From Mactra quadrangularis (Eukaryota; Mollusca; Bivalvia; Venerida; Mactridae): 64,000 nucleotides of DNA. The translations under genes were made by a program, and so were the position numbers. The notes under the pieces are model-generated. The model did no database searches. It saw only the letters and a list, made by a program, of their open reading frames with translations, and was not told the DNA's origin. Below, one piece after another: positions 1-11,529 of this stretch. The stretch's first letter is position 1; each line of letters opens with the position of its first letter. The stretch covers positions 59,577,395-59,641,394 of the forward strand of contig CM046307.1 of the NCBI GenBank assembly GCA_025267735.1, read 5' to 3'.

Positions 1-400
1 AACACTAAGCCAGGATCTAGCACTGTACTCTTCTCACTCTCATACGTGCTCAACACTAAGCCAGGATCTAGCACTGTACTCTTCTCACTCTCATACGTGC
101 TCAACACTAAGCCAGGATCTAGTACTGTACTCTTCTCACTCTCATACATGCTCAACAGCTAGGCAGGATCTAGTATTGTACACTTCTCACTCTCATACAT
201 GTTCAACACTAAGCCAGGATCTAGCACTGTACTCTTCTCACTCTCATACATGCTCAACACTAAGCCAGGATCTAGCACTGCACTCTTCTCACTCTCATAC
301 ATGCTCAACAGCTAGCCAGGATATAGCTCTATACACCTCCCATTCTCAGAGTTGATGGTCAACAGCTAGCCAGGATCTAGCCCTGAACACCTTAAGAGTT
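1..400. repeat. 51-bp tandem repeat, about 7-8 copies
   Basis: Units begin AACACTAAGCCAGGATCTAG and end CATACGTGCTC, repeating every 51 bases. The first copies are nearly identical; the last two are diverged (CAACAGCTAGCCAGGAT variants). The array is cut by the left edge of the window, so its full length is unknown. No coding frame is suggested. Confidence 0.9.
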
Positions 401-595
401 GTATCTTAGCCATGGCTCTTTATTTCTTATCTGGTGACAAATACTCACCCTGCTCCTGTTTCTAAACAGTTCAACTATTATAATTAGGTGGTGCATAGGA
501 GCAGCGCAAGCTGGTGTTTGGCCCCTTTCATTGTTTGATTTTTTTATTATTTACTTTTATGTACTTCGGACTAGTTTCAGAATTCTAATTCACAT

Positions 596-783
596 TACAG
601 TAAAACTTGGATATAACATACTCGCTGGGCCATAGAAAAAGGTATGTTATAACCATGGTATGTTATATCCATATAGCATACTAAGTATATTATATATCAG
701 GATGAAAAACGGGCCAGAAAAGATGGTATGTTGTAACCGAGTGTATGTTATAACCGACTGTGTTATATCCGAGTTTAACTGTA
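596..783. mobile_element. Tigger/pogo-like MITE with TA target duplication
   Basis: Ends are inverted: the left begins TACAGTAAAACTTGGATATA and the right ends TATATCCGAGTTTAACTGTA. CAGT...ACTG inside TA duplications is the pattern of Tc1/mariner (pogo/Tigger) elements. Internal copies of GGTATGTTATAACC give a repetitive core. The element is about 184 bp and non-coding. Confidence 0.75.
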
Positions 784-1164
784 TAAATATTATGAATGAT
801 TTCTTTCTCTATTCATATCTACTGTTTAATTTAATCACTGTATCACAGTTTTATTCATTTATTTGATCATCAAATTTGAGCACAGGAAATATCTGTGGTA
901 TTTTTCCATTCTCTATTTTTGTAATTTTTTTTTAACTGTAGTATTGACAATAGACTATATCTTGAAATCAAATTGTTCGTTTATTTCCTGCAGTACAAAC
1001 AAACTTCCATTGTCACAATAATAATATGTTTACATAGAACAAAAAGGATTTGTCTGCATTTCATGCTTTTCAGCAATAATGTGTTACAAATTTTGTTGGT
1101 ACCTCCTGCACATGGACCAAAAAGCCCATAAAATTGAGTATTGAATTAAATTAAAAATTTTATT
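784..1164. other. AT-rich gene-free stretch
   Basis: No exon, repeat or RNA structure that I can support is visible here. Confidence 0.5.
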
Positions 1165-1450
1165 TTTTATTTTTTTACTGGGTTTAACACCATGTGTCAA
1201 CACAATTAAGATCATTTTACAGCATTCAGGGCACCTAACCTAGCTTTCCGGGACCCTTGTCTATAACCAGTACTCATCTTCCCCTACCATAAGGCCAGAA
1301 ACATCCATATTTTCTAATCAATGGAGAAAAATTGCCTTTATTGTCAAATTTTCTTGAAAGGGTATAACCTCCCTAGGTGGGATTCGTACCCATACCCCCT
1401 TTGGGATACAAGATTTCAAATCCCGGCGCACTACCAACGGTGCTATAGAC
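1165..1450 (-). mobile_element. tRNA-derived SINE, family A, minus strand
   Basis: Reading the minus strand, a tRNA-like head is followed by the body shared with copies at 7926, 11655, 14611, 22547, 43232 and 60058: an AGGTTATACCCTT-type junction, a Tgacaat...tcgattttcctcc block and GAGTACTGGTTATAGACA. The A-box region (GCACTACCAACGG on plus) is present but decayed. Confidence 0.8.
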
Positions 1451-1549
1451 TTGAGTTTTAAATGGCGAAATAAATTTTACTTTACTTTTTATAAAAATAA
1501 TTCTCAAGTATTTACGAGCAGACATCCATGACTATCTTGAGTCTGAAAT

Positions 1550-1690
1550 GCAGTTGGTACAAGTAACACGCTGGGCTTGCAAATCTGGTTTCCTGAAAGG
1601 GAATGGGTTAAAATCCCTCCCAGGGTAGTTATTCCTGTCCATGAAATTTTGCGAATTGTGATGATGTAAATTTATTTTATGGAGTTACTT
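1550..1690. mobile_element. Possible decayed tRNA-SINE fragment
   Basis: GCTTGCAAATCTGG followed by GGTTAAAATCCCTCCCAGGG and a TCCATGAAATTTTG stretch resembles a degraded tRNA head joined to a SINE body. Divergence is high and the borders are uncertain. Confidence 0.3.
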
Positions 1691-1898
1691 GTATTAAATT
1701 AATAAAAAAAAAATAATTTGGTGTATTTATATTTTTGCAGTTCTGTATTGTGTTCTATTAGTCCTGGGTATGACTTTAAACTGCGTCCATCTGTGGCATC
1801 CCAATGTGGATGTGGGAAAGTGAGGCTGCCCTTTACCACAGTTGCCTCCAGGCTCCCCTTAGGCAAGGGTCAGCACCTGAAATTGCCTCCCTTCTCAG

Positions 1899-2017
1899 GG
1901 TTACGAGCTGCTTCAACAAGAAAGAAAGAATCACATTGTGGTCAGTACTGACCAATGCAGTAGCCTTAGTGGATTGGTGGATGAACTTCGTTTGTGGTCA
2001 ACAACAAAAGGGCAAAG
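1899..2017 (+). CDS. Unrecognised gene, exon (third from last)
   Basis: Open frame of 39 codons plus 2 bases between a polypyrimidine-AG acceptor and a GTATGA donor; encodes ...SSLSGLVDELRLWSTTKGQ.... Two overlapping frames are also open here, but only this one continues in phase into 2849. Confidence 0.6.
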
Positions 2018-3495
2018 GTATGAAACTATTTACTTAACACTCTTTCATTTTATGATGAAATCACTAGATCCAGCAATGAAATTAAAAATAATTATTTTGA
2101 AATAGATCACAAGTCTTGAATGAAATCAAGATTTAGATTTTAGACTCATCTGTTTATGGGAGAAACACACTAGTCCACAATATTGTAGTGTGGTTTCTTA
2201 GTACTTGATTTTATGTAATCAAAGTAATTTTTATTTAGTGTGTGTGGCCTAGAAAATAAGAGCATAGATATAAGACATTCCGAAAAGTGTTTTGACATGA
2301 CTAGACATTAGGTCCAGAGATCTTAAAGAAGAATCACTGGACAGAATCAGGTTTTGTTGGACTGAAGAAATCATCAAAATAACAGATTTTTGCACCTTTA
2401 TCAACAACAATTTTTACTAATAATTGGATTAATTATGGGAATTCCATACGTCATGACAAATGACTGTTTAGACGCTACTCAGTCATTATAAATTATTTTA
2501 ACTTTTAACTGAAGACAAACACAAAATAGGTTCCATATACTTATCAAGAATTTTGATAAAATAGCTGATAATTGTCAGGATTTTAATTTAAAAAAAAGAA
2601 ATTGAACTGGACTTTCGGACCAGGTATGACGGAATTTTTACTGGACCTAATGGAAATTTACCGTCAGGTCCGTTGGACCAGCACTTTTTGGAATCTCTGA
2701 TAGATATTAATCACTTGTTGTTATATGGATATAATTATAGAATATTTCTGACTATATTCATTCATTCCTGTTATTGAAAGCTAGCCACATCTTTTGTTAG
2801 ATTGATGCCCTATGTTAAAAATTCACCTGTATTTGGTTTCGTTTTCAGTTACAAAAATTCACCTTGGAATCAGCTTGTAATTCAAGAACCATCCCTGGTA
2901 AAGGAAGATAACAAGATTCATAAGATAAGTTACTGTTTCTTATACAATTATTTAGTGCTGTATTTATACTGAATACGGTTTTGTCATATTGGAACTTTTT
3001 GTATAAGTTGATATATCAGACGCGTATCTGCCATTACGCACTTTACCCATGTGTGTAACCTGGTTTCCAGAAATCAAAATCAAGTGCCAAAAACACATGA
3101 GAAATAGGATGCTGTTTTCATAAAAATGGGATGGAACAAACGGTATTTTTGTTGTCTAATTAGCATACAACCAGTGGCCAAATTATCACCAAAAACATTG
3201 CAAAATGTACCTTAGCAAATGTAGCGAGAACAAATTTCCAAGGGGGGGAGGCCTAGAGATGTGTCTGTTTATTGCAATACAAAGTCAAACCATTGTACTA
3301 ACATTTTTTTATTGAAATTCTCCTTAAATTATTCTTGTAGTTTTAATGTACCATGATAAAAATCATAATGTTTGTAAAACTTAACTTGTTATAAATTTTC
3401 AGTATGTCATAGCCAGTGAACAGATTTCATCAGAAAAAGAATATAGTCAGTCAATAGATAAAGATGACAATGTTATTGTAGTACAGAATCAATAA
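1899..3495 (+). CDS. C-terminal exons of an unrecognised protein gene (exons at 1899-2017, 2849-2897, 3403-3495)
   Basis: Three blocks splice with compatible phases. 1899-2017 follows a strong acceptor (CTCCCTTCTCAG) and ends AAAG|gtatga in phase 2. 2849-2897 follows GTTTTCAG and ends CCCTG|gtaaag in phase 0. 3403-3495 follows ATTTTCAG and ends with TAA. Together they encode about 87 residues, starting GYELLQQERKNHIVVST and ending SIDKDDNVIVVQNQ. The segment is hydrophilic, acidic near the end, and lacks membrane segments or motifs I recognise, so no function is assigned. The base composition of the first block is clearly less AT-rich than its surroundings, as expected of an exon. Earlier exons must lie left of the window or are too diverged to see. 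A GC-richer tract at 1765-1898 just before the first exon might be more of this exon in a broken frame. I am fairly sure of the exon chain, not of the protein's identity. Confidence 0.6.
2849..2897 (+). CDS. Unrecognised gene, exon (second from last)
   Basis: 49-nt exon after GTTTTCAG, encoding YKNSPWNQLVIQEPSL; donor CTG|GTAAAG. Phase joins both neighbours. Confidence 0.55.
3403..3495 (+). CDS. Unrecognised gene, terminal coding exon
   Basis: Begins YVIASEQISSEKEYSQ and stops at TAA (3493-3495). AATAAA (3491-3496) overlaps the stop, and a perfect GTAAGT donor begins at 3500. The transcript could therefore either end nearby or splice on into non-coding 3' exons. Confidence 0.6.
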   Translation, partial: YVIASEQISSEKEYSQSIDKDDNVIVVQNQ

Positions 3496-4264
3496 AATTG
3501 TAAGTGTAGAATTTTTGTGTATCATTTGTGAAGAAGATAACTCGACATAGATTGTTTGACAATGTATACCTGGTAGTTTAATATAGAGTTAACTCCCTTG
3601 AATACCCCATGTCAAAAGATTGAAATGACTGGAGTGTGATTCAATTCGACATTTTTTTTTACAAAACAAGCAACAAATTGAATGTAAATCTTGTCTTAGT
3701 AGTCAACTAAAAGCCCCATCATCAAAAGTTATACTTTTTGGACTGCAAAGAAAATAGACATTAATTTATTTCAAACACCTCAAATGAACAAGATTTTTTA
3801 AATAAATGCAAGTATTGCTTAAATATATATATGTTATTTATTGCATTTTAAAATGAAAGTAGAATGAAACCCAATGTAGAATTTGGTCGTCAAAAATTGA
3901 AACAATAGTTTTGGTCACAGTATGTTTAAGATGAAGTCATATTATAGAAAAACTTACTCCCAATGACATAATTGAGCTCCAAAACTACCCGGTATTGTGG
4001 ATCAGGTATATTGATCATTATCGTATAATTGAATATGGTGTGCTCTTATAGCAGTACCCCACTTTTTTTAAGAAATGGACACCTTGTTAAACTTAACTTT
4101 AGAAAGCAGAATGGTATGAACTGTTCATTGTGTCTCCAAAACATGATATAGTTTGATAACTTCATGATTGTAAAAGAGTTTTCAAGCCTACTGTACTGAT
4201 AACAAATATATCTTCATATAGTGGCTTTAAGTTAGTGTATTATTATTGTTAACTATTATTTTAG

Positions 4265-4348
4265 AATAAAATGAAGAGAAAAGCAAAACCTGAAGAAATA
4301 GAGATGTTAGATGAACAATTTCCAGCTTTACTATTGATGTAGGATGAG
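4265..4348 (+). pseudogene. Exon-like block with an in-frame stop (possible 3' UTR or decayed exon)
   Basis: Follows TATTATTTTAG and ends GATGAG|gtaaaa; exactly 28 codons long. The phase-0 reading contains MKRKAKPEEIEMLDEQFPA, which looks coding, but has a TAG three codons before the donor. It may be a 3' UTR exon of the preceding gene or a broken exon. Confidence 0.35.
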
Positions 4349-4754
4349 GTAAAAGCTTTCATTCATTGTACTTGTCATGTGTTTTTGTTTGTTTGGGTAA
4401 GCAACGTAGCCTCACATTGCACTGGTCATATCAAGGCAGTCAGTCAACCTACTTATCTGGAAAGGCTTAATCTCTAGATTTAGCTGTTAACCACTCGCTA
4501 AACACATACTTCCATGAGTGACTTACAACTGTCCTACATGATTAAGAATCAGTGGTAGGAGGAAGAATGTCAGGAGAAAATATGTTATGACCAAACTCCA
4601 TGAAAGTACATGTATATCCTGCACGGGAATTGAAATCATGACTCCTCAATCAGTAGACTTGCATGCTAGCAACTGATATATAGTGGGGTGGCTTGTATAT
4701 GATTTAATTTAGTAAGTGGTTTCATTTGATAAATCTTAAATTATTTGTTTTAAG

Positions 4755-4853
4755 GATGACAACATAAACTAATGTCATGACCAACTGGAAGAAAGAAATC
4801 AGACGACAAGTCTTTAATTGGATCAGGACATCGACAGAAGAAAAATAAGCTAA
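4755..4853 (+). pseudogene. Second exon-like block after 4348, with stops
   Basis: Starts after TTTGTTTTAAG. The reading that continues the frame of 4265-4348 gives acidic, glutamine-rich stretches (CHDQLEERNQTTSL, LDQDIDRRKIS) separated by three stops. That fits a decayed exon or non-coding terminal exon. Confidence 0.25.
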
Positions 4854-5065
4854 GAACTTTACATTTACCTAAATCTTTTTTCTGCCAAGTCAATACTGTC
4901 ATTAGATAGAGATATATGTTGACCCTTTATATCAAAATGTTTACTTTACAGATCCAAAGAATAGTTTGGATATCTAAAGTGATCATTTTCCCATGAATCT
5001 GACTTCATTGAAATATTTGTTAGCCATTTTTTACCAATCCAATATATGGAGCACTTGCAGGTTAA

Positions 5066-5321
5066 TTATACCCCCGCTTCGAAGAAGAGGGGGGTATACT
5101 GTTTTACCCTTGTCCGTGCGTGCGTCCGTCCGTTACAAAATTTCCGTCGCAGTTTTTTCAGCAACTATATCATGCAGCAGCCTCATACTTTGCATATTGC
5201 TTCAACCCATAGTCCCATATGGTGTAAAGCGATTTCATGCTCCTTGCTCATCTACTTCCTGTTTGTCGCATATTTTTAGATTTTGGCGGGGGTATCACTA
5301 GTGAGCATTAGCTCACAGATT
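5066..5321. mobile_element. ATACCCCCGC-ended MITE, copy 1
   Basis: TTATACCCCCGC at the left and GCGGGGGTAT at 5286-5295 form a 10-bp terminal inverted repeat. A shared tail GAGCATTAGCTCACAGATT follows. The core holds a CGTCCGTCCGT microsatellite. Nearly the same sequence recurs at 7521. Open frames across it are by-products, not genes. Confidence 0.75.
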
Positions 5322-6251
5322 TTTGGTACTGTAATTGTTGTCTACTCATGTAAAGCTATATGCAAATGTATATGTTTAAGGTAATGGCACAAGAGTACTC
5401 ATTAATGTTGCAAGTTCTCATGGTTTGGTGTAAAACTGGCTAGCCTTCATTTTTTATTGAAGTCTGGTAGTTGGCTAGATTAGATTAGAATATAGTTAGA
5501 TAGTTTGGACTTTTTCTCTACTCATTGCATGTGGAACAAAAATCAATCATGTACAACATGTATTCCATATAAAAAATACCATAATTGCCTTTACATTTGA
5601 ATTAAAATAAGTAAAATGTTTCTTCATTTTACTCTGTACTTTATACACTCTTATATGATCTATAAAATTTTAAATGTCGACTAAATTCTAACAGTATTTA
5701 CAATTAACAGAGAGAGAGAAAGTCCTTCGTGCAAACATCTTTTCCTCCATAGCTGTTTCATGAACCTAATTATTGTAGTTTTTGTACTCTGAGTCATTTC
5801 GGCGGCTCTGGTTTTGATTTTGCTTCCAATACTTTTTAAATTATAGAAAACACATGCTTACATTTTTTTCATCGGTTTTGCTTTCAGTTAAAAAGAATCT
5901 TTTTCATTGTACAAATGAAATCTAATGTTTGTTATTTTTTGCTTTCTTTTATAATCTGTCATGAACTCTCATTGTTTTACATTCAAGCTTATTGAATATA
6001 CAAAAAATATTTATTTTTGTCGGAACTTTAATCTTGTAATAGTTTACTCACATTGACCCGAGACTAGGTTTACAATTACAATATCATTCATTTATTTTTG
6101 TTACATAAGTTAGTCACAGAGTTGATACTAAAACGTTAATTGTATTCATTTGTTTCTGGTCAATATGAACAAGCTATATATTTGTAAAAATTGGAGGAAA
6201 AGATGTAATTTTAGTGTGGAATACCTATGTTAAACTTGTCATTCTTATGTA
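5322..6251. other. Gene-free AT-rich stretch
   Basis: I see no exon, structured RNA or repeat in this stretch beyond low-complexity AT runs and a short GAGAGAGAGA tract near 5710. Confidence 0.5.
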
Positions 6252-6475
6252 GGAGCAGTAGTCCAGTGGTAGGACATGCGCCTAGGAATCGAGAGGTCTT
6301 GGGTTTGAATCCCACTAGAGGCCTGCTAATTACCTGGAGCAAAAAATTTACCTGCCATTGCTTCACTTCACCCGAGTGTAAATAGATACATGCTAGGGTC
6401 ATGCACTGTATGCTGTGGCTGCAATCTGTGCCCTATGTTAACAGTTTGTGAGTGACTCAATGATCGGGGAAGTTA
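6252..6475 (+). mobile_element. tRNA-derived SINE, family B
   Basis: Head GTAGTCCAGTGGTAGGACAT (A-box like) and GGTTTGAATCCCAC (B-box like) are followed by a body with GCAAAAAATTTACCTGCC and CACCCGAGTGTAAATAG. The same body occurs at 10575 and 32262. It lacks a credible functional tRNA fold, so it is a SINE rather than a tRNA gene. Confidence 0.75.
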
Positions 6476-6625
6476 ATGTCAAGAGTCAACTGAATAGTCA
6501 CCAAATACTATAAAATAGACTTTAAAAATCTTTAACTTTAACTTTACTTTGTCACAGTTTGCTTGCAAATTGATGCAATATTGCATCTGATAATTTTGGA
6601 ATAAGGTATAATCTTTACTTGAAAA

Positions 6626-6993
6626 TACAGCGCCCACCAAAAGTTTGGGGGACGAATAAAAATAATTAAAATTCATAAATTTCAATTTTTGGTAGAACCA
6701 AATTTTAAAAAAATATATTTTATATGGTTAGTGATAAAATGAAAACAAATTTCATGAATGCATCACATTTAAAGATTCAGCATCTGAAATCCCAAAGCCT
6801 CAAAAACCAAGTTCAATGTATTTTTTCTATAACATTGATTTTTTATCTACTTTGTTTGTCTCAACACCAAATCACACCAGCAAAAAAGTAAACAAAAGTA
6901 AAAGTATTTTAAAAACCAACGGTGATAAAATTTTGATACTATGTAACAGGCTTAAAAATTGAAAAGGTCTTCAAACTTTTGGTGGGCACTGTA
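6626..6993. mobile_element. Tc1/mariner-type MITE with TA duplication
   Basis: Left end TACAGCGCCCACCAAAAGTT and right end AACTTTTGGTGGGCACTGTA are inverted repeats bounded by TA. It is 364 bp between the duplications and non-coding. A lone right end of the same family lies near 28866-28902. Confidence 0.8.
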
Positions 6994-7048
6994 TTCCCAT
7001 GCCTTTATTTAATGGTGTAGATATTAATGATGGCAATGATGAAGTTAG

Positions 7049-7446
7049 TATAGTCCAACAGAATTAACCTGAGCTTGAACTCCCTAATTATAGTAATTAC
7101 ACACTTCACTTACATTAAATCGTTAGTTTCCGTATGCGTGTATACGGTTATACACGTGTCATTAACAACCGATGTGACAATAAATCAATTTATTAAAAGT
7201 GGCATGTTATTGTTCATTTAATTTTGGACACTTAAGTTTTTGGGGAAACAAGTAAGTCAGCAATATTATGGCACAGTTTCAAAGTATTTATTCTTATGAA
7301 AACAACATTAATTGTTCAGCACGTTTATTTGTCCAAAGCTTCCGATAAAGTACGATTTACAAACATGGACGATAATAGCCTGTAAATACTGAGTTTAATA
7401 TATTCTTGCATAAAGATCAAGCTCAGGTCAATTCTGTTGGACTATA
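7049..7446. mobile_element. 398-bp MITE with ~30-bp inverted termini
   Basis: TATAGTCCAACAGAATTAAC at the left mirrors GTCAATTCTGTTGGACTATA at the right, and the match continues inward over the GAGCTTGA block. A diverged relative is at 10802-11327. Confidence 0.8.
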
Positions 7447-7520
7447 TTTTAAATTGAAATTCTGATCAGTCTCTGCTAGACTGCTGTCAAATGGAAATTT
7501 CTGTTGTTTAAATGGACTTA

Positions 7521-7796
7521 TTATACCCCCGCTTCGAAGAAGAGGGGGGTATACTGTTTTACCCTTGTCCGTGCGTCTGTGCGTCCGTCCATCCGTCCGT
7601 CCGTCCGTTACGAAATTTCCGTCACAGTTTTCTCAGCAACTATAACATGCAGCAGCCTAATAGTTTGCATATTGCTTCATCCCATAGTCCCATGTGGTGT
7701 AAAGCGATTTCATGCTCCTTGCTCATCTACTTCCTGTTTATCGCATATTTTTAGATTTTGGCGGGGGTATCTTTAGTGAGCATTAGCTCACAGATT
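7521..7796. mobile_element. ATACCCCCGC-ended MITE, copy 2
   Basis: Second copy of the element at 5066, very similar throughout, with a longer CCGTCCGTCCGTCCG microsatellite in its first third. Confidence 0.75.
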
Positions 7797-7925
7797 TACT
7801 TATTTGAATATATTAGTGTTTCCACATTCTTATTTTAAGTCTATCACTCCTAACACAGCCTATTTGTATACATGTAGGTACATACAATCTATAATATTTA
7901 GTATTCTTATCTATTTATAGTCTTA

Positions 7926-8200
7926 ACCCGGGTCGATAGCGCAGTTGGTAGCGCGCCGGGATTTGGATACTCCTGCCCGAGGGGGTGCGGGTTCGAATCC
8001 CACCAATGGAGGTTATACCCTTCCATGAAAATTTGACAATAATGTCGATTTTCCTCCATTGATTAGATAACATGGAGAAGTTTCTGGCCTTGTGGAAGGG
8101 TAGTTGAGTACTGGTTATAGACAATGGTCCAGGAAAGCTAGGTTAGGTGCGCTGGACGCCGTGAAATGACCTAAATTGTGTTGATACGGCGTCTGAAAAT
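7926..8200 (+). mobile_element. tRNA-derived SINE, family A
   Basis: Well-preserved head GGGTCGATAGCGCAGTTGGT and B-box GGTTCGAATCCCACC, then the family body ending GTGTTGATACGGCGTC. It lacks the AAAT-rich tail seen at 11655 and 14611. Confidence 0.85.
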
Positions 8201-9368
8201 ATATTTAGGCTAGTGAAAATTATTCCTTCAATATAGTCCAGCTTGTTGATAACTTGTTTTCTTTATTTGGTATGCAATGTATCGATATCGGTACAATATT
8301 TCTGTGAAAGTAAATGGTGGGTAAGGAGTTGTAGACTTTCATTCAATCTAATCCAAGGAAAACATATGTCAAGGGCTTAATGGGAAACATTTCTTTCTCA
8401 TATTTAAAAAAAGTTTTTTTAAATATCTATGGAAATACCAAGTATGAATACTAGTATTTTAACCCAGTGCAAATGTGTATAATATCTGAGAGAATTTGAA
8501 AAATCTAAAAACTTGTGAAAGTTAATGACAGTTATCTGTTAAACCCTTGACATAAAGTTTATTAATGTTAACCTGTTTAAATGAGTACATCCACATCATT
8601 TTTGATCCCAGAGATGATTAAGATTCTCCTAAATGCTGAATCCAGAATCTGATTACTTCCAGGTTAAAAAATGATGCAACTTTTCACACAAAATCTTATA
8701 AAAATGTTATTGTAAGTCAATTTCACAAATTTGCTGTTCAAAGTCAGATGGATAATTAACATAACTATGATAATATTTTTATAATACTCAATGTATACAA
8801 TATTCTACCTAATTCAAAAATATTTGGAATTGATTATCTAGAAAATTACCGTATTAAGAATGTTTCTTGCTTAAATTGACTTACAATGATTTTTGTCATA
8901 AGATTTTTTGTGAAAAGCTACATACTAGATATGTTACTTTGAATCTTCATCTGGAACAGAGATGAGAAGCTGATATTCAGGTATAAGTTGTAGAATACTA
9001 ACACTGTTTCTTGCTACAGTACTTTTAAGTGTATAAATCTATAAGATCTGACAGATAATTGTTTTAAAATAAAAACAAAATGAAATATGCATTTGTTTCT
9101 ATTCTTAATGTTTGTCACACAAAAAATAATTTTCAGTGAAATTTAGTACACACAGTTGTTTGCATTTTAATAAATTCTATAATATCTGAATCATTGCTTG
9201 TGAACAATTTCAAATAAAATTTTAAAACCTAAAGTCATGTTTTACAGCATCCATTCATTAGTTATTGTACTTATTCAGGCTATTTGGAGTAAATTTTCAT
9301 ATGATACTGTGAACTAGTGAAGTACCAAACTGTACATGATGTGCAATATATATACTATATATCAGATA
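8201..9368. other. Gene-free stretch
   Basis: Only AT-rich unique-looking sequence; I find no exon, inverted repeat or tandem repeat that I can support. Confidence 0.5.
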
Positions 9369-9583
9369 TATGGTGGCTGATTTACGCCATGAAACATTTT
9401 ATTAGTCATATTGTCGCATATATATTTGTTGTATTTTTGTTTCTTTGCCGCAAAGATTAGAAAAAATGAAAACACGAATATACAACAATCTGTTAATTTG
9501 AGGTATCTTTGGTTTTTCCGATTTTCTAATTTTCACGGCAAAGAAATGAAAATATGACAATTGGCATAAATCCGCCAGCATAC
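9369..9583. mobile_element. Foldback (palindromic) element
   Basis: TATGGTGGCTGATTTACGCC mirrors GGCATAAATCCGCCAGCAT, and internally TTTCTTTGCCGCAAAGATTAG mirrors CTAATTTTCACGGCAAAGAA. The whole 215 bp can fold as an imperfect hairpin. Confidence 0.65.
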
Positions 9584-9663
9584 ATATAAGATTAATACAC
9601 TTAATAAATTGCTAATGGGACTATCTCATGTAAAGTGCTCTTGTTTGTTTGTTTGTTTGTTAG

Positions 9664-9740
9664 GTTTATTTTCCATGAAAATGTAACAAAAATGTCAGTT
9701 TACTCCATTAATACAGTATATAGAGAAGTTTCTGGCCTTG
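9664..9740 (+). mobile_element. Fragment of SINE family A body
   Basis: TTCCATGAAAATGTAACAAA through GAGAAGTTTCTGGCCTTG matches the middle of the family A body; head and tail are missing. A short TGTTTGTTTGTTTG run precedes it. Confidence 0.55.
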
Positions 9741-10574
9741 TTCAAAAGTTTTTATTACAACTGGGGTTGTTTATTACTTGTAATATTTATATATGTTAAA
9801 ATTCTTAACATTTCATTTAGATAGTCACATTAGCTGGACAGTACTGTAGTAAAAATCATGAAAGGGGATTTGTAATGCATGTAAATTACATTCAGTAGAA
9901 GCTGAGAATACCACACAGCCCTGGGGACTGACAAGACTGTTTCATTTTCCCTAACAGTCCTGTATTCTCAATGCAACATATAACTTTAAAAGCAATATTT
10001 TCTGGACCAAATATAATTTTGTGCAGTTTCTCAACTTTCCCCTTTTCAATGTGTGAAATTCTCAGCTTTTTCTGTAGAACCCTTCATGACATTTAACATT
10101 AGTTAAAAAGCCAACTACCAACATTTTAGATACACATTTATCTTTATGTAATAGACAATATTTGACTTGGACATTTGTTTTACTGTGTTTACTATTTTTA
10201 TATTTCTATGTCTTTAATATAGTTATCTAAATAAGTCATGTATTTTAAGAAAGTTGGGATAGATTTCAAAACTCAAAATTTGTAGCTACACTATATGACC
10301 ATTAGGGGGGAAGGGGGTGGGAAGTTTCGGTGGCAGTAGTGTTGATGGATCAGTTGACTAGTCAGTTATATATAAAATTCTGGCAAGTTGCATGTTGGAG
10401 AATTACTTCACTATTGCAATCTGTGTTGGTAAAACTTTATTTCAGTTTTGTTTGGGGGATGTATGGGGATCTGGCTCACAGTTATAGCCTACCAGTTGAA
10501 TACCAATCTCATTACATTCATGTTCAAGCTACAATATCTGATCAGGACACAGAAATGACAAAATTGATTACTGT
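9741..10574. other. Gene-free stretch
   Basis: Holds a short purine-rich tract (10305-10321, GGGGGGAAGGGGGTGGG). An open frame near 10330-10635 has no exon features and runs into a SINE fragment, so I do not call it a gene. Confidence 0.45.
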
Positions 10575-10750
10575 TAATTTCTTTGAGCAAGACATTTACC
10601 TACAGTTGTTCCATTCAAGTTCAACTCAGGTGTAAATGGGTACTGTGTGGAATCAGCTGCTTGAAGAGGATTTCAATGATCAGGGGTTAAAGTATGAAAT
10701 TGTCAAGTTGGCTGAACTTGTACATGGACGCAGACTTTAAACCACACTTA
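10575..10750 (+). mobile_element. SINE family B fragment (3' part)
   Basis: GAGCAAGACATTTACCTACA, CAGGTGTAAATGGGTACTGT and ACTTTAAACCACACTT match the 32262 copy; the tRNA-like head is missing. Confidence 0.65.
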
Positions 10751-10801
10751 AACTTTTTTAATAAAAACATAATGTTCATGGAGACTGACTGCATGGAGAT
10801 G

Positions 10802-11327
10802 TAGTCCAACAATGTTAACTAGAGCTTGAACTACCAGTATTATGAAAATTACATTGTATATGCTTTAACTACATCAAATTTTGAGTTTCTTGTAATAGAA
10901 GCATGATAGTAATTGTGACCATTATTATTATTCAGGATGGTACACACTTATAAGATTAGCCTCAATTGTAGATTATAAGTTCAGCCTGTATGTCCTTGTG
11001 ATTGAAATTCCCGAACTTTCAACACTAAAAATTAGACAAAAATTCATAGTATTAGATAAATGTGTATTCATTTATAATGATCAAGCTTATGTTGATATTG
11101 TAGGACTGTGATAAGTTTTTTAGTTACAAACTAGGCCGCAGACCAGTGAGATGCATGTAATCTGACTTTAATGAGATAGGTTAAATTCTGTTAAATTATA
11201 CTGTGAGCTAGATAAGTTATGATTTCATGATATCATCACCAGGTCTATTTCATGTATATCATCACAGGTGTTCCCTGTGTAAGGAACTAATTCTTGTGAT
11301 TGCATGGTGCTCTATTTTGTTGGACTA
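10802..11327. mobile_element. MITE related to the 7049 element
   Basis: Left TAGTCCAACAATGTTAACT...GAGCTTGAACT and right CTATTTTGTTGGACTA are inverted. The left end matches the 7049 family over about 30 bp with several changes. Confidence 0.5.
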
Positions 11328-11529
11328 CTTATGTAGGATTGTTTCAAGGGCTGTAATATTAAATCGTAGATTGATTATAGCTAGCTCGGGATAACATGAG
11401 AACTATATAATTGATATGTTTATTGAATTGTGAATTCAAGTCTTGTTATGACTTAACTACATGTAGTTATGTTTCTAGGGTTTTGTTTCAATACATTTTT
11501 AAGATTGTATCAGTATAAATGCAAGTAAC

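Noticed and set aside
1..400. CRISPR-like array
   Set aside because: The 51-bp units are contiguous with no unique spacers, and the DNA is animal.
1718..1898. Extension of the first exon leftward to 1741
   Set aside because: The frame that chains into later exons has stops upstream of 1880, and a strong acceptor sits at 1898; the open frames further left are in other registers.
7915..8124. A minus-strand open frame and possible tRNA gene at the SINE A copies
   Set aside because: The tRNA-like part is the head of a repeated SINE with a shared non-tRNA body, and the frames are identical by-products in each copy.
10330..10635. 101-codon open frame
   Set aside because: No splice or start context, no domain, and its 3' end is a SINE family B fragment.
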